A DNA stretch of 28,477 nt from Chara braunii. Its lineage: Eukaryota; Streptophyta; Charophyceae; Charales; Characeae. Positions 27,676-28,477 of this stretch are shown piece by piece; position 1 is the first letter of the stretch, and the number at the start of each line of letters is the position of its first letter. The stretch is from assembly GCA_003427395.1 (NCBI GenBank), contig BFEA01000281.1, forward strand, positions 1,416,409-1,444,885, read 5' to 3'. The notes beneath the pieces are model-generated. The model searched no databases, was not told where the DNA came from, and worked only from the letters and a program-made list of their open reading frames with translations. A program made the translations under genes and the position numbers.

Positions 27676-28374
27676 GTAGATGCAGCAGAAGCAATTTCCC
27701 TACAAGTTTATCTGCCTGGTCACCTGTGATGCATGGTCATTGCAGCACACGGTGATCACCTGGCTCCCACAATGTGAATGTGCTCTCAACATCATGGCTA
27801 AGCAAACTAGCGAGCCGTCCAGTTGCCTTGGTAACAATTTTAAACACAACAAGCTGATCCGATAAAAATGCTGGAGGATGAATTGCCTTGCCACAATGTT
27901 TTAGGCTCCTACGGATTTCAAAGACTTAAACCACCACTACCCCCGCCGGCCTAAATTCGTCTTTCCTGGCCTTACGGGCCGGGTTCTTACGGGGGCCGGC
28001 GACGGGCAGGCGCAAGCAGGTCCGGTCAAAACCACAATGTGATTCCTACCCACAAGTGGATAACGGGGACCACCACTTTCAACTCCTGAGTAACGGGTCG
28101 AAAACTGAAATTAGGGTGGGGGTCAAATTTTATTCTGTTTTTAGATTTTTTTATTTATTTTTTTTTTAATTTTTTTTGCCTGCTTTTGTTTTCATTCAAG
28201 GTTGCTTGGTATCATTTGCGCCATTGGAAGTGGGGTTCCCCATTAACCCCCCCCCGCTCTCTTGTTACCCTGCCTAGCTACGAAAACGCATCTGAAGTGT
28301 CATCCACTCACCATCACCACCACAGGTCCTCATCTGATGCTTACCAGTCAATGAGGGAGCCAGAGTGGTAGGTG
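27676..28374. other. Unassigned; possible decayed TIR
   Basis: CTTAAACCACCACTACC near 27926 resembles the TTTAAACCACCAGTACTT ends found at 2737-3022, but no matching right end was found. A C-run occurs at 28246-28254. No coding domain. Confidence 0.35.
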
Positions 28375-28425
28375 AAAAAAAAAAAAAAAAAAAAAAAATG
28401 TGTTGTCCTCATTTACCAGAGCGTA

Positions 28426-28471
<46 letters not shown>

Positions 28472-28477
28472 AGCTAG
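28375..28477. repeat. Two poly(A) runs, the second ending in GAAGCTAG
   Basis: A-runs fill 28375-28398 and 28427-28469. The second is followed by GAAGCTAG, the same eight bases that follow the A-run of the retroposon at 25761. The window ends there, so the rest of the possible element is not visible. Confidence 0.85.

Noticed and set aside
27464-27694. Lys/Arg/Glu-rich basic protein or Leu-rich membrane protein
   Set aside because: Both are readings of GAA/GAG triplet repeats.

Overview
The window looks like repeat-dominated nuclear DNA of a plant-lineage eukaryote, most likely a streptophyte green alga. Points in favour: a 12-nt primer-binding site matching the plant initiator tRNA-Met (24975-24986, minus strand), long GA/CT microsatellites, Gly/Asn-rich zinc-knuckle proteins joined to Lys/Glu coiled coils, and no compact operon-like gene organisation. 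A charophyte such as Chara is my best guess from the style of these retroelement proteins; this is inference and was not searched. I found no intact host gene, rRNA gene, functional tRNA gene or CRISPR array. Almost every recognisable protein segment belongs to a decayed retroelement.

The centre of the window (about 3.1-21.2 kb) is best read as one old plus-strand Penelope-like element (element P) interrupted by a younger insertion. P runs: terminal-repeat-like leader with 74-bp tandem repeats (3126-4260), Gag-like Gly/Asn-rich domain with CCHC knuckle and coiled coil (4395-5157), SAP-like helix domain (5869-6497), GIY-YIG endonuclease (6698-7389), a pre-RT domain and RT fingers (7894-8888), then after a 10.7-kb interruption the RT palm and thumb (19655-20568) and a second copy of the terminal repeat (20863-21215). 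The interruption (8889-19637) starts and ends with two minus-strand copies of a related element with the same 3' terminus: A (13449 down to 8889), with the same domain order Gag-like, SAP-like, GIY-YIG, RT, and B (19637 down to 18885), only the RT thumb and 3' end. So GIY-YIG lies before the RT, the permuted order, and a Gag-like zinc-knuckle module lies in front of it. This is the most interesting system in the window.

Between A and B (about 13.5-18.9 kb) there is no recognisable protein, but there is an array of strong hairpins (14339-15735) with compensatory base changes and a diverged tandem satellite (16201-16800).

The left flank (1-3.1 kb) holds a (GA)n tract, a tRNA-like Pol III head, a long inverted repeat, an A-tailed retroposon split by a 727-bp inverted-repeat element, and two abutting small elements with TTTAAA-type ends. 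The right flank (21.8-25.6 kb) holds a decayed minus-strand LTR retrotransposon (PBS at 24975-24986, coiled-coil Gag-like frame at 23293-22440), a 323-bp foldback element, a 214-bp tandem repeat and (CT)n. The last 3 kb hold an A-tailed retroposon with a 13-bp target duplication, a TTGAC-rich stretch, a 727-bp inverted-repeat element, GAA/GAG triplets and poly(A) runs.
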